Positions 1-8,862 of a stretch of DNA of 64,000 nucleotides are shown piece by piece. Origin of the DNA: Rhodonellum psychrophilum GCM71 = DSM 17998 (GTDB lineage Bacteria > Bacteroidota > Bacteroidia > Cytophagales > Cyclobacteriaceae); contig NZ_KB906681.1 of assembly GCF_000381545.1 (NCBI RefSeq), forward strand, positions 1 through 64,000, read 5' to 3'. The notes under the pieces are model-generated. The model did not search any database, was not told where the DNA came from, and was given only the letters and a program-made list of their open reading frames with translations. The position numbers were made by a program, and so were the translations under genes. The first letter of the stretch is position 1, and the number at the start of each line of letters is the position of its first letter.

Positions 1-104
1 TTGGATCTTGCCCCACCGCAACAAAATGGCTTTTAGAGCCTACATCAATTCCAGCGGCAAAAGGATTGACAACAGCCATACTTTCAAACTTTTTCTGCTT
101 CATC
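1..104 (-). CDS. IS110-family transposase, N-terminal 34 residues only (cut by window edge)
   Basis: The reverse complement from the ATG at 104 reads without a stop to the window edge and gives a peptide containing GIDVGSKSHFVAVG near residues 18-31. This is the first acidic motif of the RuvC-like DEDD domain of IS110/IS1111-type recombinases, with D20 as the expected first catalytic aspartate. The rest of the protein lies outside the window, so it cannot be told whether the copy is intact. IS110 elements move by RNA-guided recombination, and the guide (bridge) RNA in the IS110 group is encoded in the non-coding end upstream of the ORF. Here that would fall in the AT-rich gene-free DNA that follows. 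Confidence 0.8.
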
Positions 105-893
105 TTATTTTTGGTTTTGATTAAAAGCAGCAAGAGAAATGTATATTTGATTTGATTATTCCATACGGGATCCATAACAAAACATGGTCACCAATTAACG
201 TTTCAAAAACCCTGACCTTAAAGATTGGGGTTGAACATTTCTACCAGAATTCGGGAAGGGATAAAATCACCATTCGATGCATAGGCTTTCATGCTGCAAC
301 CAAAAGTTAGCGCATTAACGTTACTTTTCCAATGTCTTAGAATTCGGGTTAAATACATGTTGAAAGAAAAAGGGTTGAAGACGGAAGAAGCCTTCAATTT
401 AGATTTCTGACAGTGATTTTCTAAATTTTGACATCTCCTCGCAATATTTCGGATATACATTAAAAAAACTTGATTTATGTAATTCAAAAAAAGCTCATGA
501 AAAATCGAATCGTATTGACTCACGATTAAACAATTTTTGGTTGGTCAATTTTATACAACTTCAATTGTCTGAATGGCAGTTTTTTGATGATTCAATTAAA
601 AAATATTGATCTATCGATAAACCAGCTGTAAAAGGAATTGAAGGGTTTAATTTTTCAAACAGGTCAAACACTCTTACAGGAACAGATTATTAAAACCAAA
701 CTTAAAGAGGGAAATTCAGGACGAAATTCAAATAACCACAAATTGATAATTTCAAAAAGATTCTTAAGTGAATTGCATTTATTCCAAAATCCATTCTTCA
801 ATAACAAAGCTGAGGGAATTGAATCGTGAGGATTTGTCAGGACCGAATTTTGAACTTAGATTTGATAGAAAAAAAGCTTAATCCCTCAATTCT
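105..893. other. Gene-free AT-rich stretch, including the upstream end of the IS110-like element
   Basis: I see no convincing gene. A 101-codon minus-strand frame (218-523) and a 63-codon plus-strand frame (638-829) have no recognisable domain and low-complexity AT-rich composition. A 21-bp string at 333-353, starting TGTCTTAGAATTCGGG, recurs at 23216-23236. The IS left end, and any bridge RNA, should lie in the first few hundred bases upstream of the transposase start, but I cannot place the terminus. Confidence 0.5.
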
Positions 894-2450
894 ATGCGGC
901 AGTTTTACTCAAGTATTGTTCTTTTAATACTCCTGGTCCTCTCGGGTTGTTTTACCAAAGAGGAAAAACCATCGGAAAACGGCATTCTGAAATTGGAAAG
1001 CTTGGAATTATTGAAGTATGATTCCGGGAATCCAAACAACGGACGGACCCAGGAATCCTCCCCTTGGAACCATGTTTTCAAATCCGATGCGGTTCTGAAA
1101 ATCAAAAATACAGCTACAGGTGCGGAATATTCCCTGAATTACGATGCAAACGCATTTTCGGGCTCAGAACAAGTCACCATCCCTTATGGTGATTATACCT
1201 ATACAACAGAAGTGACCGGTAGTGCATATGAAAACTACCTGCCCTACAAGGCCTCTGGTAATTTTCGCATGAATGTGCCTGTTTTGCTGATCAAACTCGA
1301 TGCGGAAACCGAATATGGCTTGGTCACTGTAGAAAACACCAATGTCAAACCCAGTCCAATCTTAATCGATGGACAACAGATTTCAATGAATTTGGTGGGC
1401 AATTATTATTATAAATATGTTCTTAAAGACAAGGCCCCTGTTTTGGAAATCATTGAAAACGTCTTTGGAAACACCATTAGGAGATCACTCTCCATTGCGG
1501 CGTACAAACACTATAATTATGTCGTTCGGATATCCGACGGTAGCGGCAAGGTCATAGAACTCGTTCTAAAAGACTTTGAACTGATAGAGGAAGAAATACT
1601 GGTCAATGTTGGTACAGTCCCCACAAGCTATTCCCCTACCCTTGTTTCGGTGCTGAATGTGGAATTGAGCGAGAATTCCGGACTGGCCCTCTTTGCCGGG
1701 AAACTCTGGACCATCAATGACAGTGGCAATGAAAACATCATTTATGAAATGGATCCTGTCAATGGAAATATGGGCAGGAAAGTCAGGGTGACCAATGCGG
1801 TCAACGTGGATTGGGAAAGCATGGCTCAAAGCGAAACGCATCTATTTGTAGGTGATTTCGGGAATAATTCCGGCAACAGAAAGGATCTCACCATCCTAAA
1901 AATCGAAAAAAGCAGTCTATTGGCAAGTGATGCCGTAACTGCGGAAAAAATCAATTTCAGCTATCCCGATCAAACGAGTTTTGTCAGCGCTTTGAACAGC
2001 AACAACTTTGATTGCGAGGCCTTCTATTTTCAAAATGATTCTCTTCATCTTTTTACCAAAAACTGGGTAGACAACAAAACGAAATATTATACTTTGAGCA
2101 GTCAGCCAGGAGAGAGGGTTGCCAATTATAAAATGGATTTTGATACCCAAGGTTTGGTGACCGCTGCAGATATCAATCAAAATACGGGAGAGATTGTATT
2201 GCTGGGTTACCAAAACCTCGGCTTAAGCTCCCAAAGTTTTGTTTGGCTTCTCTCAGGTTATGCGGGGTCACAAATATTTTCGGGCAAAAAGTCGAAAATC
2301 AATCTCGGGAGTCCGGCTGTGTTGGGACAAACCGAGGGGATCTTTTTAAACAAAGACAATACGGGCTATATTTCTTCCGAAAGGATACAACTTGGAGGCT
2401 TTACAGTCCCCGCAAAATTGCTTGCTTTTGATTTCAAAGCATTTTTTTAA
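894..2450 (+). CDS. Surface or periplasmic lipoprotein with C-terminal propeller-like domain
   Basis: 518 residues. The N-terminus is a lipoprotein signal peptide: hydrophobic LLILLVLSG then C19, with the acidic/basic TKEEKP tail usual for Bacteroidota lipoproteins. Residues of about 30-235 form a beta-rich region without a name I recognise. From about residue 245 to the end there are repeated aromatic/glycine-rich strands (for example SGLALFAGKLWTINDSGN and a VDWESMA segment near residue 305), typical of the propeller-like domain in secreted Bacteroidota proteins of SdiA-regulated or phytase-like type. No enzymatic motif is obvious. The gene stands alone; the nearest gene downstream is convergent. 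The start was chosen because it gives a complete signal peptide. Function unknown. Confidence 0.75.
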   Translation: MRQFYSSIVLLILLVLSGCFTKEEKPSENGILKLESLELLKYDSGNPNNGRTQESSPWNHVFKSDAVLKIKNTATGAEYSLNYDANAFSGSEQVTIPYGDYTYTTEVTGSAYENYLPYKASGNFRMNVPVLLIKLDAETEYGLVTVENTNVKPSPILIDGQQISMNLVGNYYYKYVLKDKAPVLEIIENVFGNTIRRSLSIAAYKHYNYVVRISDGSGKVIELVLKDFELIEEEILVNVGTVPTSYSPTLVSVLNVELSENSGLALFAGKLWTINDSGNENIIYEMDPVNGNMGRKVRVTNAVNVDWESMAQSETHLFVGDFGNNSGNRKDLTILKIEKSSLLASDAVTAEKINFSYPDQTSFVSALNSNNFDCEAFYFQNDSLHLFTKNWVDNKTKYYTLSSQPGERVANYKMDFDTQGLVTAADINQNTGEIVLLGYQNLGLSSQSFVWLLSGYAGSQIFSGKKSKINLGSPAVLGQTEGIFLNKDNTGYISSERIQLGGFTVPAKLLAFDFKAFF

Positions 2451-2540
2451 ACCAAAAATTAAAATTGATTGAACCCCAGATAAGCGTCAACAATTTTATA
2501 ACAGCCTGAAATCAAGAAACTAATAAGTGAGTTTCGCGCA

Positions 2541-2645
2541 ATTTTTGACTTCACCCTATCGGCAAAAAGCGCTATTTTCCAAAAAGTCAGATTTTCTTGC
2601 AATTTCAAGCCCATTGGGAATCCTAATGGGCATTTCGGATTTAAA
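2541..2645 (-). repeat. Dispersed repeat family B, diverged copy
   Basis: Contains TTTTTGACTTCACCCTATCGG, then a segment ending TCAGATTTTCTTGCAATTTC, and then CCCATTGGGAATCC. The same order of blocks occurs at 23050-23172 and, on the other strand, at 23342, 30367, 36088 and 39617. An 88-codon open frame over it (2527-2793) is a product of the repeat, not a gene. Confidence 0.5.
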
Positions 2646-2733
2646 AACTATCCCAATGTTTCAGTTTTCAAGAAATGGACCGGTCTTTTTTTTATTTCAT
2701 ACCAACCAAAATTCACAAAGAAATAGACACTAC

Positions 2734-3012
2734 TCAGGCGTAGATGTTTTCCGAGGAAGATTTCATTTCTTGCAATTCCTTACCCAAATCTGAATAATTG
2801 ACCTCTTTGACCATCATGATCAGCGTATTGGCAAATTCTTGTTTACAAATGGGGACAAAAAAGTCAAAACTTTCACCATCATAATCCAAAACTCTTTTCT
2901 CGCCAAAGACATTGGAGAGTTCCTTTTTTTCATTGGACCTTACAAAAAGCTGATCTTGGTCTTTTTCGCTGGCAATAATGGAAAATGTTCCATGAAGTGA
3001 TGTTATTACCAT
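2734..3012 (-). CDS. Small conserved hypothetical protein
   Basis: 92 residues, beginning MVITSLHGTFSIIASEKDQDQ and ending with a segment LIMMVKEVNYSDLGKELQ. From memory this resembles a widespread short family with an N-terminal pattern of MWxxTxYGFxSIV type and a conserved xxMMxxxxxVDYSNF tail. I place it there only tentatively. There is no signal peptide and no membrane segment, so a cytosolic protein is expected. The gene stands alone, convergent with the preceding lipoprotein gene. Codon use and amino-acid composition look like a real gene, in contrast with the AT-rich DNA upstream. Function unknown. Confidence 0.6.
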   Translation of the reverse strand: MVITSLHGTFSIIASEKDQDQLFVRSNEKKELSNVFGEKRVLDYDGESFDFFVPICKQEFANTLIMMVKEVNYSDLGKELQEMKSSSENIYA

Positions 3013-3788
3013 AATTTTTTATTTTTTAAAATTCAAAATCTTTATTACCAAATCGATTCAACTGAACAAAATAAATCCAGAAAACTTTATTTAGACTTGG
3101 CTTCAAACAAACTCAAAGAAAATCTCTTTCAAATAAATTTACTGAATTCAAATCTATTGAATTTTTTTCATGAAAAAAATACCATGAAGAGGGTATTTTT
3201 TTCCTTCATAAATTATGTTTTTTATTTATAATGTACATTTTATTCTACATTCTGACAAAATCTTTGGTAAAAAATTAAAGGAGCCAAGTGAAAACTCCTT
3301 GAGGAAAAATTTACATTCAGCCAAACCTGATAATTCATGCTCGTGATTTTCAGAATCCCAATCAATGGGAAAAACCATCGGGACCATAAAACATATCTGA
3401 ATGAAAAGCATCAAAATATTATTTGTTCCGAGAATATTCAAAAAATGTTGATTGAAAAAAAGCCAAACTATTTAAAAGGCCATTTTGATGAATTGTATGC
3501 CGCAAAAAGGATTTTTCGGTAAAATTCCAGTTCAATTTTTAATCTGGCCCTCTAAATCAAGCAAAATTTATGGATCCAATTAATTAATTCCCGGGAAAGT
3601 GAAGGTTTCAAAAAGAATTTCGTACTGATAAACAGCCGATTACTTTCCCATGCTGTTTCTTCTTCGTCTAAAGACCATTTTAGGGGTTTGGATGTTTGTG
3701 AATATGGACAATAATCAATTATATTTGCATCGAACAAGGCATTAACAAACTCGTTTATGGAAACAAATCAAGGTTTGTTTCCGACAAT
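3013..3788. other. AT-rich gene-free stretch before the tRNA
   Basis: Several short open frames (3226-3441, 3337-3522, 3552-3737) overlap on both strands. None has a recognisable domain, a start context or a neighbour that would support it. I see no repeat element. Promoter elements for the tRNA should lie near 3740-3780 but cannot be assigned with confidence. Confidence 0.5.
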
Positions 3789-3880
3789 AGAGGGTTGGGT
3801 GAGTGGCTTAAACCAGCAGTTTGCTAAACTGTCGTACGTCTTAAAGCGTACCGGGGGTTCGAATCCCCCATCCTCTGCCA
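3789..3880 (+). tRNA. tRNA-Ser (anticodon GCT)
   Basis: The 92-nt sequence folds as a class II tRNA. The acceptor stem is AGAGGGT paired with ATCCTCT (one G-T pair). The anticodon stem is GCAGT/ACTGT with loop TTGCTAA, giving anticodon GCT. A long variable arm has stem GTACG/CGTAC, and the T arm is GGGGGTTCGAATCCCCC. A genomically encoded CCA ends the gene. The long variable arm and GCT anticodon identify serine, AGC/AGU codons. A 108-codon frame across this region is a shadow. Confidence 0.95.
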
Positions 3881-3885
3881 GTTCA

Positions 3886-3930
3886 AACCCTAACCCGCTG
3901 TTTTACAGAGAGTTAGGGTTTTTTATTTTT
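3886..3930 (+). terminator. Rho-independent terminator after the tRNA
   Basis: Inverted repeat AACCCTAAC / GTTAGGGTT with a 17-nt loop, followed directly by a T-rich run. It begins six bases after the CCA end of the tRNA. Confidence 0.8.
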
Positions 3931-4442
3931 ATTCAGGGGCGATTTTTCGAAGTTTTTTTTTCAAAAATATCAAGTCTTTTGATTTACTCCTCATTCAGTA
4001 TGGCTTGGGATTGCAGTAAACGAAATTCACCCTTTATATTCGCAATCGTTACCGCATTAAAAGGACCGGATTTGGAAACATAGTTAGAAATCATTGTGAA
4101 AATGGAGGACCTGTTGAATTTTATTCCACTTTGGCTGATCTCCGAACCTCACCCCAATTCCTAGATCAAACTGTTATCATGACCTTGCAAAGCGCATTTC
4201 CAATAGAATAATTGTAAACAAAGACTGATTGTCTAGCAATTTTAGGCTGGGATGAAATTGGGAATGCATAGAACAGCTAGGTTCAAAAAAAATTGAACGT
4301 AACATTATGAGAAAGCGGACAAGCAGGGCGTTTAGCACTGACTTTGGTGTCATGGCGGCCCTTGAAGGGATCACAAATCAGTTTATATTGAGGGAATAGT
4401 CCAAGAAATTTGGGTTTGGAATTGTTAGACAATGCCGGGCAC
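3931..4442. other. Gene-free stretch between tRNA terminator and polysaccharide operon
   Basis: No credible gene. It contains a fragment of repeat family B at 4211-4272. A 65-codon minus-strand frame (4177-4374) overlaps the repeat and is not called. Confidence 0.5.
4211..4272 (+). repeat. Dispersed repeat family B, fragment
   Basis: Matches the 3' half of the family: GACTGATTGTCTAGCAATTT, then AGGCTGGGATGAAATTGGGAATGCAT. Compare 23400-23452 and 30430-30477, where the same order of words is found with few changes. Confidence 0.55.
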
Positions 4443-4476
4443 AACAAAAAAGGAATACCAAAAATTGGTATTCCTT
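4443..4476 (-). terminator. Terminator of the seven-gene polysaccharide operon
   Basis: On the minus strand an 11-bp stem AGGAATACCAA / TTGGTATTCCT with a 3-nt loop is followed by TTTTTTGTTGTG. It sits about 70 bases downstream of the GH88 stop codon and is the only terminator-like structure with a proper T-run downstream of the genes that start at 14098. Confidence 0.85.
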
Positions 4477-4542
4477 TCCCATTTTTAACCCATTCAATCT
4501 AATCGTAATAAATGCATGTGGCAATACCCAAGGAGCCAACGA

Positions 4543-5826
4543 CTACTTACTTTGCATTTCCTTCAATCGCAGGAGGGCTTCCAAAAAATAATAATCTGCA
4601 TAAATCAAGGGAACATCAACCTCATTTTTGCTGGGTAGATTTCCTGTACTGTGCTTCAACAAGAAATAGGGGTTTTCTTGATCGGTGTTCAGGTATTGAT
4701 CTGAACTCAGCGACAGCAGCATTTCCCTTGCCGCCTGATCGTACTTTTTTTGTTTCTCTTCCCAAACAAACCCAGACAATTCCAACAAGGCCGAGGCAGC
4801 AATGGCAGCGGCGGATGCATCCCGAGGTTGCTTCGGGTAAACCTTGGCATCATATTCCCAATCCGGAAAATAGCCCGGCTCACCTGCATTGAAATCCCAG
4901 TAGGGAATATAGTCATCCGGTAGATTGGGATGGTCTAAAAAATAATCCGCTAAACCCATGGCCGCTTCCAGAAACCTTGGGTCTTTGGTCTCCCTAAAGG
5001 TGGTGGTAAAGCCATAAATCCCCCAGGCTTGTCCCCTAGCCCAAGTTGAGGCATCAGAAAATCCCTGTAGCGTTTGACGGTGCAAAACTTTTCCGGATTC
5101 AGGATCATAATTCACCACATGAAAAGTACTGTAATCTTCCCGGATATGGTTTTTCATGGTTTGTTCGGCATGCTGAATGGCCACATGCCTGTAAATGGAA
5201 TCTCCTGTCACAGAACTTGCATAGAAAAGCAATTCCAGGTTCATCATATTGTCCATGATCACGGGAAATGCCCAAGTATTGAAATCCCCTTTTGACTTGC
5301 GCTGGTTCCAGGACTGGATGCTTCCCACCTTGGGTGAATACCGCTTGACCAAGGATTGGGCGGAAGTGACCAATATCTGCTGATAACCGGGATTGTCTTC
5401 AAACTGCTTTGCTTTGCCATAACTGCAGTACATCATAAATCCAATGTCATGGTGACTGGTATTGAACTGGTTGGATTCCAAGGAATGGGTCCATTCCAAT
5501 GCCGCTTTTTTCCAAGATTCATCCTGGGTATAGGCATACATGTTCCAAAGAATTCCAGGCCAGAATCCTCCTGTCCATTCATCAATCTGAAGATACTTCA
5601 AGCTTCCATCGGCCTGAAGGGAATGTGGGTAATTCTCAAAATCATCTACCGTCTCTGACAGCAGGTTTTGATAAAGCGGAACAGCCGTTTGAAAACTGTG
5701 GGCAACAATATCCTTGACCGGTTTTTCTGTTTTTTCTTCATTTGCTTTTGGCTGGCAGGCAAATGATGCAATCAAACAAAAAACCATACAGAGGACAGGC
5801 GATAAAGACTTCAACATGTTAATCAT
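4543..5826 (-). CDS. Unsaturated glucuronyl hydrolase, glycoside hydrolase family 88, lipoprotein
   Basis: 427 residues. GH88 enzymes remove the 4,5-unsaturated uronic acid that polysaccharide lyases leave at the non-reducing end. Family hallmarks are DEWTGGFWPGILW, HHDIGFMMYCSYG, VIMDNMMNLELLFYAS and ARGQAWGIYGF. The aspartates in HDIGF and IMDN match the two active-site Asp residues known in GH88. A lipoprotein signal (FCLIASFAC) places it in the periplasm. The start at 5826 was chosen over an upstream one at 5868 because its ATG overlaps the preceding stop as ATGA, implying translational coupling. It is the last gene of the operon, before a terminator. It strongly suggests that the locus handles lyase products. 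Confidence 0.92.
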   Translation of the reverse strand: MINMLKSLSPVLCMVFCLIASFACQPKANEEKTEKPVKDIVAHSFQTAVPLYQNLLSETVDDFENYPHSLQADGSLKYLQIDEWTGGFWPGILWNMYAYTQDESWKKAALEWTHSLESNQFNTSHHDIGFMMYCSYGKAKQFEDNPGYQQILVTSAQSLVKRYSPKVGSIQSWNQRKSKGDFNTWAFPVIMDNMMNLELLFYASSVTGDSIYRHVAIQHAEQTMKNHIREDYSTFHVVNYDPESGKVLHRQTLQGFSDASTWARGQAWGIYGFTTTFRETKDPRFLEAAMGLADYFLDHPNLPDDYIPYWDFNAGEPGYFPDWEYDAKVYPKQPRDASAAAIAASALLELSGFVWEEKQKKYDQAAREMLLSLSSDQYLNTDQENPYFLLKHSTGNLPSKNEVDVPLIYADYYFLEALLRLKEMQSK

Positions 5827-7823
5827 TGGTTTAAGTTGGAATTGGTGGATTGGGGAAAGAAAGACCAAAGCTCAGTTCCCCTTTTGAAATACAATCGACC
5901 CATTGGATCCATCACCAAAAGCGATGCATCCTCGGCGATTTCATCAACCTGCATACTTCTCGGATCCAATCGGAACAACCTCTTGTTATCGGTTCCATAG
6001 ACATAGCCATTGGGATGCAGTACCAAGAATGCGCTCCGCCAGAGGTGGCTTTTGAAAGCTGGGAAATCATAGAGCTTTTGGACGCGCTGCGTCACTTTAT
6101 TTTTTGGATCAAAAACGAAAAGAGAGCCATCCGCCATCCCCCAGATATTGTCATCCGGGCCAACCATTAACCCTGTAATGGCAGATGCTCCGAGTACGGG
6201 AACAGTTTCATACACGACTTTCTTTTCCAAGACATCCCAAATAAAAATTTTGGCTTCCTTGGTTGTGGGTGCAATTCCTAGACCTCCTGAAATGGTTGTC
6301 CCGACCAGCAGGACATCCCTATGATAGATCAAACTTGAAATCCCCTGATCGGGTATTGGTTGCTCAAAGGTGTTCAAATCTTGGGTTTGCTTGTCATACA
6401 CCACCAAGGCTCCCCCGAGTTGTCCATACTCAGGGATCATCCCAAAGGCCAGTTTTTGCGTATTGCCCAGGGCTGCAAGGGCAAAACCCCTGCTTTGACC
6501 TGGGATTTGGCCCAGAAATCGGGGATTATCTTCCTTTGACGTCCATGGTTGTTGGGAATCAAAGACATAGAATTTACCTTTGGGATAAATCCCCATATAG
6601 ATCTCGTTTCCAGACCGAACCATTCCCTCGGTTTGATCCAAGCCTTTAAACTCTTCTACAGCGTTGGTTTGGGGATCAAAACTTGCATGGCCACCGGCCA
6701 AATATCCTCCCGTCCAAATCTTCCCGTCTGCAGCCGCAACAATGGCATTGATCGGAATAGGTTGGCCCGGAATATCCAGTTGGCCACTACTTTCCTTCTG
6801 ACTTACGGGATCAACGGTCATTAAATTCCCTCCGGCAGTCAACACCTTCAAATGTCCGGCTTTTGACCAATGCAAGGCATTGGCTGTCCCGGCTTTTGCG
6901 AGGATTGTTTTTGCCTCTTGAAAGGGTTTTTTGGGATCGAATGCCAGAATCCTGGCTTTTGAACTTACATAAACCTGGTCTCCTGAGGGACTGGAAGCCA
7001 AAGCTTTGAGGTCCATCCCCTCAATTTCCTGCTCAACCAATTTGGTTTTGAGATTGATCACCAAAGTTTGATTTCCACTAGTCAGCAAAGCAAATAACCG
7101 ATCTTCTCCCGAAGCGCTGGGAACGATCTCCAAACCGTAGACAAACTCTTTTTCCCGGTAGGCCTCCGGTAGAATATCTGTTTTCACCCCTGTTTTTGGA
7201 TTGAGTTCGATCAGATGGGCATGAGAGCCAATTCCAGCATAGAGCAAACCTGTCCTTTTGTGGAAAGCAAGGCTTCTGACATAATTTTCACCCTTTACCA
7301 ATGGCCCTTTGCCCACGTCCGAAAATCCTTCATCGGGATGGTACCGGAACACCCTACATCCGGGGTAGGTAGCGCCAAAGATTTCACCTTCATTTCCTGC
7401 CGTTAGATTCCACAGGTAAGTTTCCTCCGGCAAGGCAATTCCCAAATCCTTGATCTGATCACTGCCAATTAGGTGTTGGAAAAGGGAGCCGTTTGCGCCG
7501 GGAATATAAAGATAGCCATCACTGGATTCGGCCAAATCCCATGCTCCATCCGCTTTGGGCAGGGGAACATCAAAGACCAAGGCTTGCGTTTTGACTTCAT
7601 AAGCCAGTAAATGCGCTGGTTCTCCCCTCACCACCGTATACACCAACTCCCTGCCGCTAGCGTCTTCCACAAATAAACTTCCCTGGATCATGCTGGCTGT
7701 CAACTGAGGGCCATGGTTCACCAGCGTTTCTTGAATTTTCTGGGCATGTGATTGGTGACACATGGCGAAAAACAAAAAACCAAATAATAAAACGTTTAAA
7801 GATTTTTTACCTTTTTTCATCAC
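5823..7823 (-). CDS. Secreted beta-propeller protein of unknown function in polysaccharide locus
   Basis: 666 residues with a signal peptide (hydrophobic LLFGFLFFAMCHQSHAQ). The mature part has many four-stranded repeat signatures, such as GYLYIPGANGSLFQH, GLLYAGIGSHAHLIELNP, GKIWTGGYLAGGHASFDP, and DNIWGMADGSLFVFDPKN near the end. This fits a large beta-propeller of SMP-30, PQQ or WD40-like type, possibly two propellers given the length. I recognise no catalytic motif. It overlaps the aldolase-like gene upstream by 17 bp and GH88 downstream by 4 bp, so it is certainly co-translated with them. A periplasmic sugar-binding or lyase/hydrolase role is plausible but not shown. Confidence 0.8.
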   Translation of the reverse strand: MMKKGKKSLNVLLFGFLFFAMCHQSHAQKIQETLVNHGPQLTASMIQGSLFVEDASGRELVYTVVRGEPAHLLAYEVKTQALVFDVPLPKADGAWDLAESSDGYLYIPGANGSLFQHLIGSDQIKDLGIALPEETYLWNLTAGNEGEIFGATYPGCRVFRYHPDEGFSDVGKGPLVKGENYVRSLAFHKRTGLLYAGIGSHAHLIELNPKTGVKTDILPEAYREKEFVYGLEIVPSASGEDRLFALLTSGNQTLVINLKTKLVEQEIEGMDLKALASSPSGDQVYVSSKARILAFDPKKPFQEAKTILAKAGTANALHWSKAGHLKVLTAGGNLMTVDPVSQKESSGQLDIPGQPIPINAIVAAADGKIWTGGYLAGGHASFDPQTNAVEEFKGLDQTEGMVRSGNEIYMGIYPKGKFYVFDSQQPWTSKEDNPRFLGQIPGQSRGFALAALGNTQKLAFGMIPEYGQLGGALVVYDKQTQDLNTFEQPIPDQGISSLIYHRDVLLVGTTISGGLGIAPTTKEAKIFIWDVLEKKVVYETVPVLGASAITGLMVGPDDNIWGMADGSLFVFDPKNKVTQRVQKLYDFPAFKSHLWRSAFLVLHPNGYVYGTDNKRLFRLDPRSMQVDEIAEDASLLVMDPMGRLYFKRGTELWSFFPQSTNSNLNQ

Positions 7824-8862
7824 TCAAGAATTCACTTACAAAATCATCATCGTTTAATTCGGGATAGGCGGCGTACACCCTGTCCAATTCTTCTGCTTGT
7901 CCGTCTGAAAGCACCTCTTTGGGATTGAGACACCATATCCCTTCCAATAAACCTTGCCTTCTCAAAACTTCGTGGATCCCGGGAATGCAACCATGAAAAT
8001 GATGCGCCGGATCAAAAATTGCCGCGTTCACATCGGTGATTGAAACGCCTTTGGCCAGAAGTGCCTGCACATTTCCCCTAGCCTTCAAAGTCTTGATTTC
8101 TTCCAACAATGCAACTGCCTTATGGGTCCAAACCGCCCAATGCCCCAAAAGGCCACCTACAAACTCTTTTTGATACTTTTTCCCATTGATGGTGAAGACA
8201 TAAGGGGTCAATAGATCTGCTACAATATTGTCATCATTGCCCGTATACATGGCTATTTGATCCCTGCGGCTGCTGTTCGCTACCGCCCGCATGACATCAA
8301 GGGTTTGGTACCGGTTGAATGAGGCACATTTAATGGCTTTGACCCCTTGGATTTCTGCAAACCTGCACCAAAAATCATAGCTGAAGATCCTTCCCCCTAC
8401 GGAAGGTTGCAGATAAAACCCAAATACAGGGATGACCTCCGCGACTTTTTGCACCCGAACAATGATTTGGTCTTCCGTCCAATCTCTCAATCCCCCCATG
8501 CTCAGCAAGCCCATGTCATAGCCGTATTTCACGGCCAATTCGGCCTCCTGAACTGCTTGGGCAGTGGGGCCGCAAATCCCAGCAATCTTTATAAATGGGC
8601 GATTGATATTCTCTTCCGCACAAACCTCCGATGCCATCCGCAAGACAGTTTCGAACAGATCAATTTCTGGATCCCTGATTTCAAATTGCGTGGAATGTAC
8701 GCCAACCGCTATGCCTCCCGCACCACTGCGGATATAATATCTGGTCAACAGTCTTTGCCTGGATTCATCCAAATTCCTGTGTTGATCCAAGGCCAAAGGA
8801 TGTGCGGGTATCACCGTACCTGCCATCAAATGATTTTCCAATGCGATGTCCAATGCTTTCAA
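7807..8862 (-). CDS. Dihydrodipicolinate synthase/N-acetylneuraminate lyase family aldolase
   Basis: 351 residues, cytosolic TIM barrel. Y150 (in GFYLQPS) and K178 (in AIKCASFNRY) are 28 residues apart, the same spacing as Tyr133 and Lys161 of E. coli DapA, where the lysine forms the Schiff base with a 2-oxo acid. Family members include 2-keto-3-deoxy-gluconate aldolases and dehydratases as well as DapA. Next to GH88, an aldolase or dehydratase for a 2-keto-3-deoxy sugar acid is more likely than lysine biosynthesis. At 351 residues it is longer than the usual 290-310, with a C-terminal extension rich in Asp/Glu. It overlaps the genes on both sides. Confidence 0.85.
   Translation of the reverse strand: MKALDIALENHLMAGTVIPAHPLALDQHRNLDESRQRLLTRYYIRSGAGGIAVGVHSTQFEIRDPEIDLFETVLRMASEVCAEENINRPFIKIAGICGPTAQAVQEAELAVKYGYDMGLLSMGGLRDWTEDQIIVRVQKVAEVIPVFGFYLQPSVGGRIFSYDFWCRFAEIQGVKAIKCASFNRYQTLDVMRAVANSSRRDQIAMYTGNDDNIVADLLTPYVFTINGKKYQKEFVGGLLGHWAVWTHKAVALLEEIKTLKARGNVQALLAKGVSITDVNAAIFDPAHHFHGCIPGIHEVLRRQGLLEGIWCLNPKEVLSDGQAEELDRVYAAYPELNDDDFVSEFLSDEKR

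Noticed and set aside
638-829. 63-codon frame as a small gene
   Set aside because: AT-rich composition, no domain, no plausible partner; not distinguishable from chance.
3757-4083. 108-codon open frame with good length
   Set aside because: It runs across the tRNA-Ser and its terminator; the sequence is fully explained by the tRNA.
7807-8862. Annotation as dapA (lysine biosynthesis)
   Set aside because: The catalytic pair fits the superfamily, but the operon context, length and neighbours point to sugar-acid metabolism.
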